Part shown: one piece after another, positions 8,662 to 16,161 of the stretch | How positions within the stretch are numbered: position 1 is the first letter of the stretch | How the letters are laid out: each line of letters begins with the position of its first letter | Origin: Streptosporangiaceae bacterium | GTDB lineage: Bacteria > Actinomycetota > Actinomycetes > Streptosporangiales > Streptosporangiaceae | Length of the DNA stretch: 45,455 nt | Direction of reading: 5' to 3' | Assembly: GCA_019239975.1 (NCBI GenBank) | Contig: JAFAZE010000086.1 | Location: 1-45,455, forward strand | Position numbers and translations under genes: made by a program | The notes under the pieces: generated by a model | Seen by the model: only the letters and a program-made list of their open reading frames with translations | Databases searched by the model: none | What the model was told of the DNA's origin: nothing

Positions 8662-10794
8662 TTCACCGGCGAGCCGGCGTTCCAGCCGGCTCAGCCGCGA
8701 CCGGAGCGCCTCCGCACCGTCGGGCGAGGCGGTCAGGACGTCCCTGGCCACGGAGAGGGACGCCGCCGCGGCGGGGCGGTCGCCCATGCCGAGCAGCACG
8801 GGTGCCAGCCGGAGATGGACATCCACGGTGGGCCACGGGTTCAGCCCGAACGACCGGCGGCGAATGCGGATGGCCCGCTCGAACGAGCGGCGGGCCGCGG
8901 GCAGCCTTCCCTGCTGGGCATTGACGGCGCCGATGGCCGTCAGCAGGGCGCAACTGTGCGGCGGATCGCCGGGCTTACCGCCCGTCACGGTTTCCCAGGC
9001 CTGCCTTGCGAGGTGCTGCGCCTGCGTGAGCCTGCCCTCGTCGGCCGCCACGAGCGACGCGACCGCCAGCGCCAGCGTCCTCGTGATCTCGTGAGCCGCG
9101 CAGGCCAGCAGCGCCTGGTTCAGCACGGCAGCCGCCCCCGGTTCTCCCGACAGGTGCAGGCTGAAACCGAGCGCGACGCGCGCGAGCGCGTACCAGCGCG
9201 ATACCGGGTCGCATTCCATCCGCGCCGCCAGCACCGCGGACTCGCGCATCACCCGGACACCGCCCACGCCGAAGGCGGCGCGGAGCAGCGCCGCCGAGGA
9301 CTCCAGCGACCTCATGCCGTCCGGGAGGGGCCCTCCGGGCTCCGCCGCCTCGACGACCTCGAGCCAGCGGCACAGGGAGGCCCGGTCGCCGCACAGGGCG
9401 GCGACCCACGCCGCGCAGTGTGCCGCGACCGGGTCCGCGCCGACGCGGTCGTCGCCCAGGTCACGAAGCCAGTTGCGGACGGTAAGCGTTCTTCCGGCGT
9501 TGACGAGCGCGTACCAGTGCGTCGCGATCAGGCCGGCCGCTCCCGCGGCACCGGGCGATCTGAGCGCGTGAGCGATCGCCGCCTCGGCCGGCCCGTGCTC
9601 GCGGTACCAGGTGCTCGCGCGGCCGTGCAGTTCGGGCACCGCCTCCGGTTCGGCCCGCGCGAGCTGGCTGCGGAGCACCTGCGCGAACAGGTGGTGGTAG
9701 CGGTACCAGAGCCGGTGGTCGTCCAGCGGCACGACGAAGAGGTTCTGCTGCTCGAGGCCGTCGATGACATCCGCCGCACCGGTGATCCCCGCGACGGCGT
9801 CGCACAGCGGCGCGGTGAACCGGTCGAGGACGGACGTCCGGAGCAGGAACTGACGTACCGCGGGCTGCTGGCGGTCGAGCACCTCTTCGGCCAGGAAGTC
9901 CGCGATGAACCGGTTGTTGCCGGTGAACTGGCTGATGAAGGTGCCGGGCGACGGGTGGCCGCGCAGTGAGAGCGCCGCGAGGTACACGCCGGCCGGCCAG
10001 CCCTCGGTGCGCGCCGCCAGGCCGGCGGCTTCGGAGCCGGCGAGCTGGATCCCCGCGATGCTCAGCACGAGCGAGGCGACGTCCGCCGCGGTGAAGCGCA
10101 GTTCGGGCGCCCGGATCTCGGCCATGTCACCCGCCGCGCGCAGCCGCCCCAGCGGGAGCGGCGGGCCGGCGCGCGTGACGAGCACCACCTGGACCGGTCG
10201 CGGCATGTGCGACAGCAGGAACTCCGTCTGCTGGCTGCAGTCCCGCTCGCTGATCATCTGGTAGTCGTCCAGCACCAGGACGACCGGGGCGCGCAGCGCC
10301 GCCAGCTTCCTGACCACCTCGGGGAGCAACGTGTCCCGCAGGTCGGGCAGCACGCCCCGCGGCAGGCCGGCAAGGCTCCCGCCGCCCAGCTCGGGGCAGG
10401 CGCGCTCCAGCGCGGCCACCACATGGGTCCACAGCCGGACGGGGTCGTTGTCCGCCCGGTCCAGCGAGACCCACGCGAATCGCCTGCCGGCGCGCTGACC
10501 GGAGAGCCACTGCGCCACCAGCGTCGTCTTGCCGAAGCCGGCGGGCGCGGCCACCAGGATGAGCTTGGCCGTGATGCCGGCCAGGTGATCGATGAGGTCG
10601 CCGCGCTCCAGCCATTCCGCGCGCACCCTGGGCGGCTGAAGCTTGGCCTCCAGCGGTACCGGAAGGATCGCGCCGGGTGAATCCGGGGATACCCGGGCCG
10701 CGGGAACGGCGATGACCCGCAGCGATGAGATCGCGGCGGCCTGGAGATCACGCTTCGGGCGCCGCGTTCGCGAAATTCGTACGTCGCGCGACAT
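8446..10794 (-). CDS. LAL-type LuxR transcriptional regulator
   Basis: Up to 782 residues. Walker A APAGFGKTT (about 84-92), AWVSLDRADNDPVRLWTHVV, Walker B PVVLVLDDYQMI, the winged-helix hallmark LWYRYHHLFAQVLRSQL, TPR-like repeats and a C-terminal HTH (LTEREETVLHLLRGTLTLRE, SGNTVKTHTRAIYRKLGV). The closest relative in the window is the third regulator at 35-37 kb: both share the FTGNNRFIADFL/FTGDNRYISDFL and LPDGMRSL stretches, so they are paralogues. It converges with and overlaps the first regulator by 216 bp. The first 40 residues look unstructured, and the true start may lie downstream of ATG 10794. The dyad at 10878 lies about 80 nt upstream and may serve this gene as well as the divergent small gene. 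Confidence 0.85.
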   Translation of the reverse strand: MSRDVRISRTRRPKRDLQAAAISSLRVIAVPAARVSPDSPGAILPVPLEAKLQPPRVRAEWLERGDLIDHLAGITAKLILVAAPAGFGKTTLVAQWLSGQRAGRRFAWVSLDRADNDPVRLWTHVVAALERACPELGGGSLAGLPRGVLPDLRDTLLPEVVRKLAALRAPVVLVLDDYQMISERDCSQQTEFLLSHMPRPVQVVLVTRAGPPLPLGRLRAAGDMAEIRAPELRFTAADVASLVLSIAGIQLAGSEAAGLAARTEGWPAGVYLAALSLRGHPSPGTFISQFTGNNRFIADFLAEEVLDRQQPAVRQFLLRTSVLDRFTAPLCDAVAGITGAADVIDGLEQQNLFVVPLDDHRLWYRYHHLFAQVLRSQLARAEPEAVPELHGRASTWYREHGPAEAAIAHALRSPGAAGAAGLIATHWYALVNAGRTLTVRNWLRDLGDDRVGADPVAAHCAAWVAALCGDRASLCRWLEVVEAAEPGGPLPDGMRSLESSAALLRAAFGVGGVRVMRESAVLAARMECDPVSRWYALARVALGFSLHLSGEPGAAAVLNQALLACAAHEITRTLALAVASLVAADEGRLTQAQHLARQAWETVTGGKPGDPPHSCALLTAIGAVNAQQGRLPAARRSFERAIRIRRRSFGLNPWPTVDVHLRLAPVLLGMGDRPAAAASLSVARDVLTASPDGAEALRSRLSRLERRLAGESWGTPLAERLTEREETVLHLLRGTLTLREIGRELYVSGNTVKTHTRAIYRKLGVTTREDAVARARESGILS

Positions 10795-10875
10795 AATTCC
10801 CAGTCAGAAACCACGCCACCATAACATCCGTGACACCACAAGCCCAAAAACCCTGCCGACCGGGGCGCCGCGGCG

Positions 10876-10897
10876 ACTCACCCCTGGCGAGTGGGCC
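10876..10897 (+). promoter_or_regulatory. TCACCC dyad between LAL regulator and small gene
   Basis: TCACCCCTGGCGAGTGGGCC at 10878-10897 is one of the best copies of the shared element. Read as a dyad it is ACTCACC-CCT-GGCGAGT with one mismatch. It ends 58 nt before the ATG at 10956 and about 80 nt from the divergent LAL start. The copy at 11414 is almost identical over 20 bases. Confidence 0.6.
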
Positions 10898-10955
10898 GTG
10901 CCGGGTCATGGCGGGGCAGCATGGGAATCCGGATCGGATCACGGAGGTACCCGCC

Positions 10956-11195
10956 ATGACGTCGGCCTACTACGAGATCCGCGTCGCCGGGACGCTCCCC
11001 CCCGAGGTTCTGCTCGACTTCGAGCGGCTCACCGCCGACGTGGAGCCGGTCGAGACCGTTCTGTGCGGCTCGCTCCCCGCTCAGGCGTCGCTTCAGGCCC
11101 TGCTCGCCAGGCTCGAGGAATTCGGCGTTCAGCTGATCGAGATCCGGCGGGTGCGGGACGGCGATCCCTCACTCACGACGGGTGAGGACGCCTGA
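10956..11195 (+). CDS. Small conserved protein of unknown function (paralogue 1)
   Basis: 79 residues, beginning MTSAYYEIRVAGTLPPEVLL, then a mixed alpha/beta sequence ending QALLARLEEFGVQLIEIRRV. The ribosome site GGAGG lies eight bases before ATG 10956. I do not recognise a named family. The pattern (strand YEIRVAG, helix, strand, helix LLARLEEFG, strand VQLIEIRRV) suggests a small ferredoxin-like or ACT-like fold, and this is inference only. A second copy lies immediately downstream on the opposite strand, with the same YEIRVAG.LPP and LLARLE..GVQ..E.RR motifs. The two genes overlap tail to tail by 23 bp. Each is preceded by, or next to, a copy of the shared dyad. Confidence 0.75.
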   Translation: MTSAYYEIRVAGTLPPEVLLDFERLTADVEPVETVLCGSLPAQASLQALLARLEEFGVQLIEIRRVRDGDPSLTTGEDA

Positions 11196-11388
11196 ACCTG
11201 CGCACCTCGAGAACCTGGACTCCCGACTTCTCCAGCCGGGCGAGCAGCCCGTTGAGCGCTGCCTGATCAGCGAGGCGGCCGCGCACCAGGGTCTCGGCCT
11301 GCCGCAGCACGGCAAGGTCCCCGAAATCCGCCAGCACCCCGGGCGGCAGGATTCCGGCCACCCGAATCTCGTAATGGACGGCCCCCAT
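11173..11388 (-). CDS. Small conserved protein of unknown function (paralogue 2)
   Basis: 71 residues, MGAVHYEIRVAGILPPGVLA...LNGLLARLEKSGVQVLEVRR. The start at ATG 11388 is set by alignment to the paralogue at 10956; the frame stays open to 11493 but that extension has no counterpart. About half of the residues match the paralogue, so the pair comes from an inverted duplication. Function unknown. Two convergent small copies suggest that the products may form hetero-oligomers or that the locus arose by local inversion; neither is shown. Confidence 0.65.
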   Translation of the reverse strand: MGAVHYEIRVAGILPPGVLADFGDLAVLRQAETLVRGRLADQAALNGLLARLEKSGVQVLEVRRFRRPHPS

Positions 11389-11413
11389 CGTAACCCCCGG
11401 TGCGCTCGGGAAT

Positions 11414-11433
11414 TCACCCGTGGCGAGTGGGCG
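11414..11433 (+). promoter_or_regulatory. TCACCC dyad upstream of SHOCT membrane protein
   Basis: TCACCCGTGGCGAGTGGGCG at 11414-11433 differs from the copy at 10878 in two of twenty bases. It ends 79 nt before ATG 11513 on the same strand and lies 25 nt from the divergent small gene (ATG 11388). Confidence 0.6.
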
Positions 11434-11512
11434 CAGCCGCCGCCCGCCTTGGTTGGCTGATCGGGAAACGGCGTTCCGGATGAGGAGCGCCACCGCCCGT
11501 TCGGAGGATGAA

Positions 11513-11926
11513 ATGCCGCTAGCAGCTTCATCGTCGTCCTATCCCCTGCTGGACGCGTTCCTGACAATGCTGTGGTTCTTTCTCTGGATCCTGTGGATCT
11601 GGCTTTTGGTAATGATCATCTTCGACATCTTCCGCAGCGACGATCTCAGCGGCTGGGCCAAGGCAGGCTGGCTGGTCTTCATCGTGCTGCTGCCGTTCCT
11701 AGGCGTCTTCGTGTACCTCATCGCCCGGGGCGGCAGCATGCAGCAGCGGCGAGTCCGGGACGCCCAGGCGCAGGACCGGGCGTTCCGCGCCTATGTCCGT
11801 GACGCCGCGGGCAGCTCCTCCGGCAACGGCCATGCGGACGACCTCGCCAAGCTCGCCGACCTGCACGACCGCGGTGTCATCAGCGACACCGAGTTCGAGC
11901 AGGGAAAGGCGAAGATCCTCGCGTGA
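11513..11926 (+). CDS. Membrane protein with PLDc_N-like and SHOCT domains
   Basis: 137 residues. ATG 11513 follows CGGAGG at good distance. Two transmembrane segments (about residues 15-40, LTMLWFFLWILWIWLLVMII, and 52-72, AGWLVFIVLLPFLGVFVYLI) with the short FDIFRSDDLSGWAKA loop match the phospholipase D N-terminal-like (PLDc_N) hairpin seen alone in many actinobacteria. After a charged linker comes a SHOCT motif, DDLAKLADLHDRGVISDTEFEQGKAKIL. SHOCT is a short C-terminal oligomerisation or targeting module without known catalysis. Frequently found among stress-induced genes in actinomycetes. Confidence 0.8.
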   Translation: MPLAASSSSYPLLDAFLTMLWFFLWILWIWLLVMIIFDIFRSDDLSGWAKAGWLVFIVLLPFLGVFVYLIARGGSMQQRRVRDAQAQDRAFRAYVRDAAGSSSGNGHADDLAKLADLHDRGVISDTEFEQGKAKILA

Positions 11927-11941
11927 CGATCAGGCAGGCTC

Positions 11942-12259
11942 TCAGCTGCCGAGCAGCTTCGCCTTGGCCGCGGCGAACTCGTCGTCGGTCAGGATCCCCT
12001 GGCTGTGCAGGCCGGCGAGCTGCTTGAGCTGGTCCATCATGGATGGCGCGGCGGGCGCCGCCGGGGGCGGGGCGGGCGCCTGCTGTGCCGGGGGCGCCTG
12101 CGTCGCCGCCTGCTGGTTCTCCAGGTCACTGATGCGCGCATCCTGCTCCGCCCAGGCCTGCTGCTCCTCCGCCTGCCGGGTCGCGGCTCTTCTGCCCGCG
12201 ACGTACGCGCCGCCGCCTACCGCGGCCGCACGCAGCAGTGGCCGCCGTCGCATGATCAT
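11942..12259 (-). CDS. SHOCT-domain protein with N-terminal anchor
   Basis: 105 residues. GGGAGG sits five bases before ATG 12259. An N-terminal basic/hydrophobic segment (MIMRRRPLLRAAAVGGGAYVAG) may be a weak membrane anchor. It is followed by a charged coiled-coil-like stretch (RQAEEQQAWAEQDARISDLENQQA), a Pro/Ala linker and a SHOCT domain at the end (LKQLAGLHSQGILTDDEFAA, then AKAKLLGS). It follows the CMD-like gene by 18 bp on the same strand, so they are probably one operon, and converges on the other SHOCT gene at 11513-11926 with 15 bp between the stops. The two SHOCT proteins may interact through that domain (inference). Confidence 0.75.
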   Translation of the reverse strand: MIMRRRPLLRAAAVGGGAYVAGRRAATRQAEEQQAWAEQDARISDLENQQAATQAPPAQQAPAPPPAAPAAPSMMDQLKQLAGLHSQGILTDDEFAAAKAKLLGS

Positions 12260-12277
12260 GTCAGCCTCCCAGGCTTA

Positions 12278-12646
12278 CTAGATGACGTCTTCGCCCGCGG
12301 CCGGCAGGGACAGGCCGAGCGCGACCATGATCTCCGGTGCCGCCGCGATGATCTTGGGGCCGCCGACCTGTGGCGCCACGGCGCGAAGCACGCCGAGGAT
12401 GTCCGGCGCCGTGGCGCCGGAGTCGAGTGCGCTGGCGACCTGCCACAGGTACGAGGCCGGAGGCGAGTCCAGCGCGATCAGGGCGGCGACCTTGACCAGG
12501 CTGAAGGTGCGCGGGTCGAGCCCGCTGCCCTCCTGTTCCGCCTCGCGAATGTCAACGGCTGCCTTCAGCACGTCCACGTCGCCCATCGCGAGGCCGGCCA
12601 GCATGTCGCGTGTCGCGTCGTCCACGATGGTCCTGGGCATATTCAT
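12278..12646 (-). CDS. Carboxymuconolactone decarboxylase/AhpD-like protein without cysteines
   Basis: 122 residues. The all-helical pattern DPRTFSLVKVAALIALDSPP, YLWQVASALDSGATAPDILGVLRAVAPQVG resembles the CMD (AhpD-like) fold. AhpD-type enzymes carry a CxxC redox pair, but this protein has no cysteine at all, so it cannot be a peroxidase of that kind. The role is therefore unknown: decarboxylase-like, or structural. GAAGGA lies upstream of ATG 12646. The shared dyad (12722-12741) ends 75 nt upstream on the same strand, and the SHOCT gene follows in the same operon. Confidence 0.6.
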   Translation of the reverse strand: MNMPRTIVDDATRDMLAGLAMGDVDVLKAAVDIREAEQEGSGLDPRTFSLVKVAALIALDSPPASYLWQVASALDSGATAPDILGVLRAVAPQVGGPKIIAAAPEIMVALGLSLPAAGEDVI

Positions 12647-12721
12647 GGTCCGGTTCCTTCCATCGCTGCGACGGGGCCGTCGGGCCTTCCCGACCGACCC
12701 TGGCGCATGTGCCGAACGGGC

Positions 12722-12741
12722 GCCCCACTCGCGGCGGGTGA
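12722..12741 (-). promoter_or_regulatory. TCACCC dyad upstream of CMD-SHOCT operon
   Basis: Read on the minus strand: TCACCCGCCGCGAGTGGGGC. It lies in the gap between the GAP-protein stop (12752) and the CMD-like start (12646), 75 nt from that start and in the same orientation as in the other best copies. Confidence 0.6.
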
Positions 12742-12751
12742 GATGCGGCCG

Positions 12752-13417
12752 TCATGTGCCGCGGACGAGCCCGGTCAGCCCGTTCACCGTCAGGATCACT
12801 CCGGCCGCGACCAGCACGACCACGACGATGGTGTGGCCGTGCGCGCGAAGCCAGCCGTTGAAGGCGGTGAGGGCGCGCCCGGTCCGCTCGGGGGCTATCA
12901 GGTGGGCCAGGATGGGCAGCCACACGAGGATCACGTTGAGGACGACCACGATGGCAAGCCCGATCGCCTCCAGCGGGACGCTGGCCTTCGCGGTCGCGAC
13001 CACCTGGACCGCGGCGATGAACGTCACCCCCGGCGCGAACACCAGGAGGCCAGCGGCGAACGCGCTGCGCGGTCCTGGCGCCGCCACCAGCCTCGACACG
13101 ATGCCCTTCTGTGGTTTCGCCGGATCGGGTGGTTTCGGCCCCCGGACGGCCATGAACGCTCCCCCGGCGAGCGCCAGGATGCCGAGGCCGAGCCGCAGGC
13201 CGTAACGGGGCTCGTGCTGGCTGGGGCGCGCCAGCCCGCCGCCGCGCAGCGCCACGAGGATGATCACGCCGGTGGCAACGCTCATCAGCACGGCGCCCGC
13301 CAGGTAGTAGGCCCCGGTCTGCCGCGGCCGGTCTGAGCCGAGGAAGACGGCCACGACGAGCAGCGCAGTCGGCGACAACGCGGCGAGCAGCGCAAACCCG
13401 GCGGCCTGAACCAGCAT
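12752..13417 (-). CDS. GAP-family (Sap/sulfolipid-addressing type) membrane protein
   Basis: 221 residues with about six hydrophobic segments: AAGFALLAALSPTALLVVAVFLG at the N-terminus, the loop AYYLAGAVLMSVATGVIILVAL, then LGILALAGGAFMAV, FAAGLLVFAPGVTFIAAVQV, a long segment IGLAIVVVLNVILVWLPILA and a terminal one. This matches the actinobacterial GAP family, related to LysE-type exporters, whose mycobacterial member takes part in sulfolipid/glycolipid export. Substrate here unknown. ATG 13417 is used; an upstream TTG (13426) is possible. It follows the GMC oxidoreductase gene by about 80 bp on the same strand and may be the last gene of the cydAB operon. Confidence 0.75.
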   Translation of the reverse strand: MLVQAAGFALLAALSPTALLVVAVFLGSDRPRQTGAYYLAGAVLMSVATGVIILVALRGGGLARPSQHEPRYGLRLGLGILALAGGAFMAVRGPKPPDPAKPQKGIVSRLVAAPGPRSAFAAGLLVFAPGVTFIAAVQVVATAKASVPLEAIGLAIVVVLNVILVWLPILAHLIAPERTGRALTAFNGWLRAHGHTIVVVVLVAAGVILTVNGLTGLVRGT

Positions 13418-13500
13418 GAACGTCAACTTCAGCCGGCCGGGCGCGGCGGCGCATCACCCGGCAAGGGCTACCTTCCGGGCCGGTTCCACCCGCACCCGCC

Positions 13501-15057
13501 TCAGCCGATCCGGTCGAGGATGCGGTCGCCGACGCGGACGGCGTTCGCCATCGCGGTGAGGGCCGGGTTGACCGCACTGATGCTCGGGAAAACGCTGGTG
13601 TCGGCCACGTACAGGTTGTCGAGCTCGTGCGCCCGGCAGTCGGGGTTCAGCACGGAGGTGGCCGGGTCCGCGCCGAACCGGACGGTACCCGCCTGATGAG
13701 CGCAGCCGGCGATCGGGATGTCGGTCTTCAGGTATGCGAACCGGTGCACCAGGTGATCGGTGTGCATGCCGAGCGAGCCAAGCATCGACTTGAGCTGGTG
13801 AAACAGCCGCTTGGCCGCGGTGGGGTTGCTCGGCGTGTAGTCCAGGTGGACGCCCCCGTCCGGGCCGAGCGTCACCCGGTTGCCCGGCTGCGGCAGGTCC
13901 TCGGTGGACAGCCAGAAGTCGACGGCGTGCGACGCGACGTCGCGCAGCGCCCAGTTCGGCGCGAGCCTGGTCTCGACCGGCTTCTCGCCGCGGTACATCT
14001 CCGCCTGCGACTTGCCGATCATCTGGATGTTGCCCATCGGGAAGTCGAAGTCCGGGCCGTGGAAGTAGAAGTCGTTGACGCCGAGCGTCTTCTGGAAGAC
14101 GGTCGGGTTCGGCTCCTTGGACAGGGCGAGCACGGCCTGGCTGTCGTGGTACATGAAGTTGCGGCCGACCTGGTCTGACCCGTTGGCCAGCCCGTTCGGG
14201 TGCCTGTCGTTCGCCGAGGCCAGCAGCAGTCTGGCGGAGTTCGCCGCGCCACAGGCGACGACCACGATGTCACCGGTATAACGCTCGGTCTCGCCCTCGC
14301 GGGTGACAATCACGCCGGTGACCGCGGTGCCGGCCGGGTTGGTCTCCAGCTTCACCGCCAGGGCGTTCCTGAGCAGCGTGACGTTGCCGTATTCGAGAGC
14401 AGGCCGGACACCGATCACCTCGGCGTCGGACTTCGCGTGCAGCGGGCACGGGAAGCCGTCGCATTGCACGCACCGCACGCACGTGCTGTAGGGCATGTTC
14501 GCCTCGTCGAGCAGGATCCCGCATGGCGCGTGGAACGGGTGGTGTCCCGCCCTGGCCAGGTCATCGGAAAGCTGCTGGATGCGCGGCTCGTGCGAAACGG
14601 CGGGATACGGGTACGGCGCGCTGGCCGGCGGCTCGGTCGGATCCTCACCCCGCGCCCCGTGCACCTGGTAAAGCCGCTCGGCGCTCGTGTAGTACGGCTC
14701 CATGTCCTGATAGCTGACCGGCCACGCCGGCGAGATGCCGTCGTGGTGCTTGATCTCGCCGAAGTCCTCGGCGCGCATGCGGTAGAGCGCGGCGCCGTAC
14801 AGCTTGGTCGCCCCGCCGACGAAGTAGTGCACCTGCGGCTGGAAGAAGGACTTTCCCTGTACGGAATACCAGCTGTCGGGCGAGATGTAGCGGCCGTCGA
14901 CGAAGACGTCCACCGTCGACCAGTTCGCAGGCTCACGGGGCAGCCAGTCGCCCCTCTCCAGCAGCAGGATGCGCTTGCCCGACGGGGCGAGGTGGCGGGC
15001 GAGCGTGCCGCCTCCTGCCCCCGTTCCGATCACGATGACCGCGTAATGTTCGCTCAC
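13501..15057 (-). CDS. GMC-family FAD oxidoreductase coupled to cydAB
   Basis: 518 residues. The FAD-binding Rossmann motif (VIVIGTGAGGGTLARHLAPS, then KRILLLERG) is at residues 7-36, and the GMC C-terminal segment (GCAHQAGTVRFGADPATSVL, NLYVADTSVFPS, NPALTAMANAVR) carries the region of the catalytic His/Asn pair. A cysteine cluster C193-x2-C196-x2-C199-x4-C204, close to DGFPCPLHAK, recalls the Cys-rich insert of a GMC subgroup including sugar and alcohol dehydrogenases. Substrate unknown. The GTG start (15057-15055) overlaps the cydB stop in a GTGA, so translation is coupled to the oxidase subunits. No signal peptide or membrane segment. A role in passing electrons to the quinone pool used by cytochrome bd is a reasonable inference. 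Confidence 0.85.
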   Translation of the reverse strand: MSEHYAVIVIGTGAGGGTLARHLAPSGKRILLLERGDWLPREPANWSTVDVFVDGRYISPDSWYSVQGKSFFQPQVHYFVGGATKLYGAALYRMRAEDFGEIKHHDGISPAWPVSYQDMEPYYTSAERLYQVHGARGEDPTEPPASAPYPYPAVSHEPRIQQLSDDLARAGHHPFHAPCGILLDEANMPYSTCVRCVQCDGFPCPLHAKSDAEVIGVRPALEYGNVTLLRNALAVKLETNPAGTAVTGVIVTREGETERYTGDIVVVACGAANSARLLLASANDRHPNGLANGSDQVGRNFMYHDSQAVLALSKEPNPTVFQKTLGVNDFYFHGPDFDFPMGNIQMIGKSQAEMYRGEKPVETRLAPNWALRDVASHAVDFWLSTEDLPQPGNRVTLGPDGGVHLDYTPSNPTAAKRLFHQLKSMLGSLGMHTDHLVHRFAYLKTDIPIAGCAHQAGTVRFGADPATSVLNPDCRAHELDNLYVADTSVFPSISAVNPALTAMANAVRVGDRILDRIG

Positions 15058-16154
15058 GCTGGGCTCCTTCCAGGCGGCGTGACGGTGGGCTCCGGAGCGC
15101 CCGGTACCGGGCTGGGGGGACCGGCCGCCTGTGGCGGCACGGTCGGGGGCGGGCCCTGGACGAACTGATCCCGGCTGACTCGCCTGCGGAAGACGTAGTA
15201 GGTCCATGCCTGGTAGGCGAGCACCAGCGGCAGGAAGATGATCACGACAACGGTCATCGCCTTCAGGGAGTACGGAGCCGACGCCGTGTTGTGCACGGTG
15301 AGGTTGTAAGCCGGGCTGGTGGACGAGACCATCACGTTTGGGTACAAGTCCACGAAGATCGATACGATGCACGACGCGATCGTGACGGTGGTGGCGGCGA
15401 AGGCGAAGCCGTCGCGATGCTCGTAGACGAGCCAGCCGGCGGCGAGCACGGCGAGGATGGCGAGCAGTTCGATCAGGTTCAGGAAGAAGCCCCGGCCGGC
15501 GGTTACGTGCGTCCAGATGATGAAGCCGATGACGAAGGCGCCGGCGGCCGGGGCGACGCGGCGGGCCAGCAGCCAAGAGCTCTCGCGCATCGTGCCGGTG
15601 GTCTTCAGGCACAGGTACGTCGCGCCGTGCAGCGCGCAGACCAGTACCAGCGTGACCCCGGTGAACAGTCCGTACGGCTGGAGCAGGTCCCAGAATGACC
15701 CGGTGTAGTTCTGGCTGGAGTCGATCGGGAGCCCGTGCAGCAGGTCGCCCAGCCCGACGCCGATCAGCAGCGGGGCCAGCAGGCTGCCCGCGGTCAGCAG
15801 CCCATCCCACGTATGGCGCCATCGTGCGGCGTCGTGCTTGCCCCGGTACTCGAAGGCCACGCCGCGGATGATGAGCGAGGCCAGCAGCAGGGCGAGGGCG
15901 AGGTACAGGCCGGAGAACATGGTCGCGTACCAGCCGGGGAACGCGGCGAACATGGCGGCCCCGGCCACGATCAGCCAGACCTCATTACCGTCCCACAGCG
16001 GCCCGATCGTGTTGATGGCGGCGCGGCGGCCGGCGTCGTCCTGGCCGACCGCGCCGTGCAGCATGCCGACGCCGAAGTCGAACCCCTCGAGGACGAAGAA
16101 GCCGGTCCACAGGACCGCGATGACGATGAACCAGAACGGGATGAGATTGCCCAT
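15054..16154 (-). CDS. cydB: Cytochrome bd ubiquinol/menaquinol oxidase subunit II
   Basis: 366 residues with about eight or nine transmembrane helices. The N-terminus FWFIVIAVLWTGFFVLEGFD, FGVGML is the CydB signature with the acidic residues of the proton path; GNEVWLIVAGAAMFAAFPGWYA and LIIRGVAFEYRGK also match. It pairs with CydA to form the cytochrome bd oxidase, which reduces oxygen to water with high affinity in the plasma membrane and works at low oxygen or under nitrosative stress. It begins seven bases after the cydA stop and overlaps the GMC gene by four. The C-terminal 35 residues form a Pro-rich cytoplasmic tail longer than usual. Confidence 0.95.
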   Translation of the reverse strand: MGNLIPFWFIVIAVLWTGFFVLEGFDFGVGMLHGAVGQDDAGRRAAINTIGPLWDGNEVWLIVAGAAMFAAFPGWYATMFSGLYLALALLLASLIIRGVAFEYRGKHDAARWRHTWDGLLTAGSLLAPLLIGVGLGDLLHGLPIDSSQNYTGSFWDLLQPYGLFTGVTLVLVCALHGATYLCLKTTGTMRESSWLLARRVAPAAGAFVIGFIIWTHVTAGRGFFLNLIELLAILAVLAAGWLVYEHRDGFAFAATTVTIASCIVSIFVDLYPNVMVSSTSPAYNLTVHNTASAPYSLKAMTVVVIIFLPLVLAYQAWTYYVFRRRVSRDQFVQGPPPTVPPQAAGPPSPVPGAPEPTVTPPGRSPA

Positions 16155-16161
16155 CGTGACC

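Noticed and set aside
13454..13473. Another TCACCC copy (TCACCCGGCAAGGGCTACC) between the GMC and GAP genes
   Set aside because: It points away from both genes and its second half does not match; not counted.
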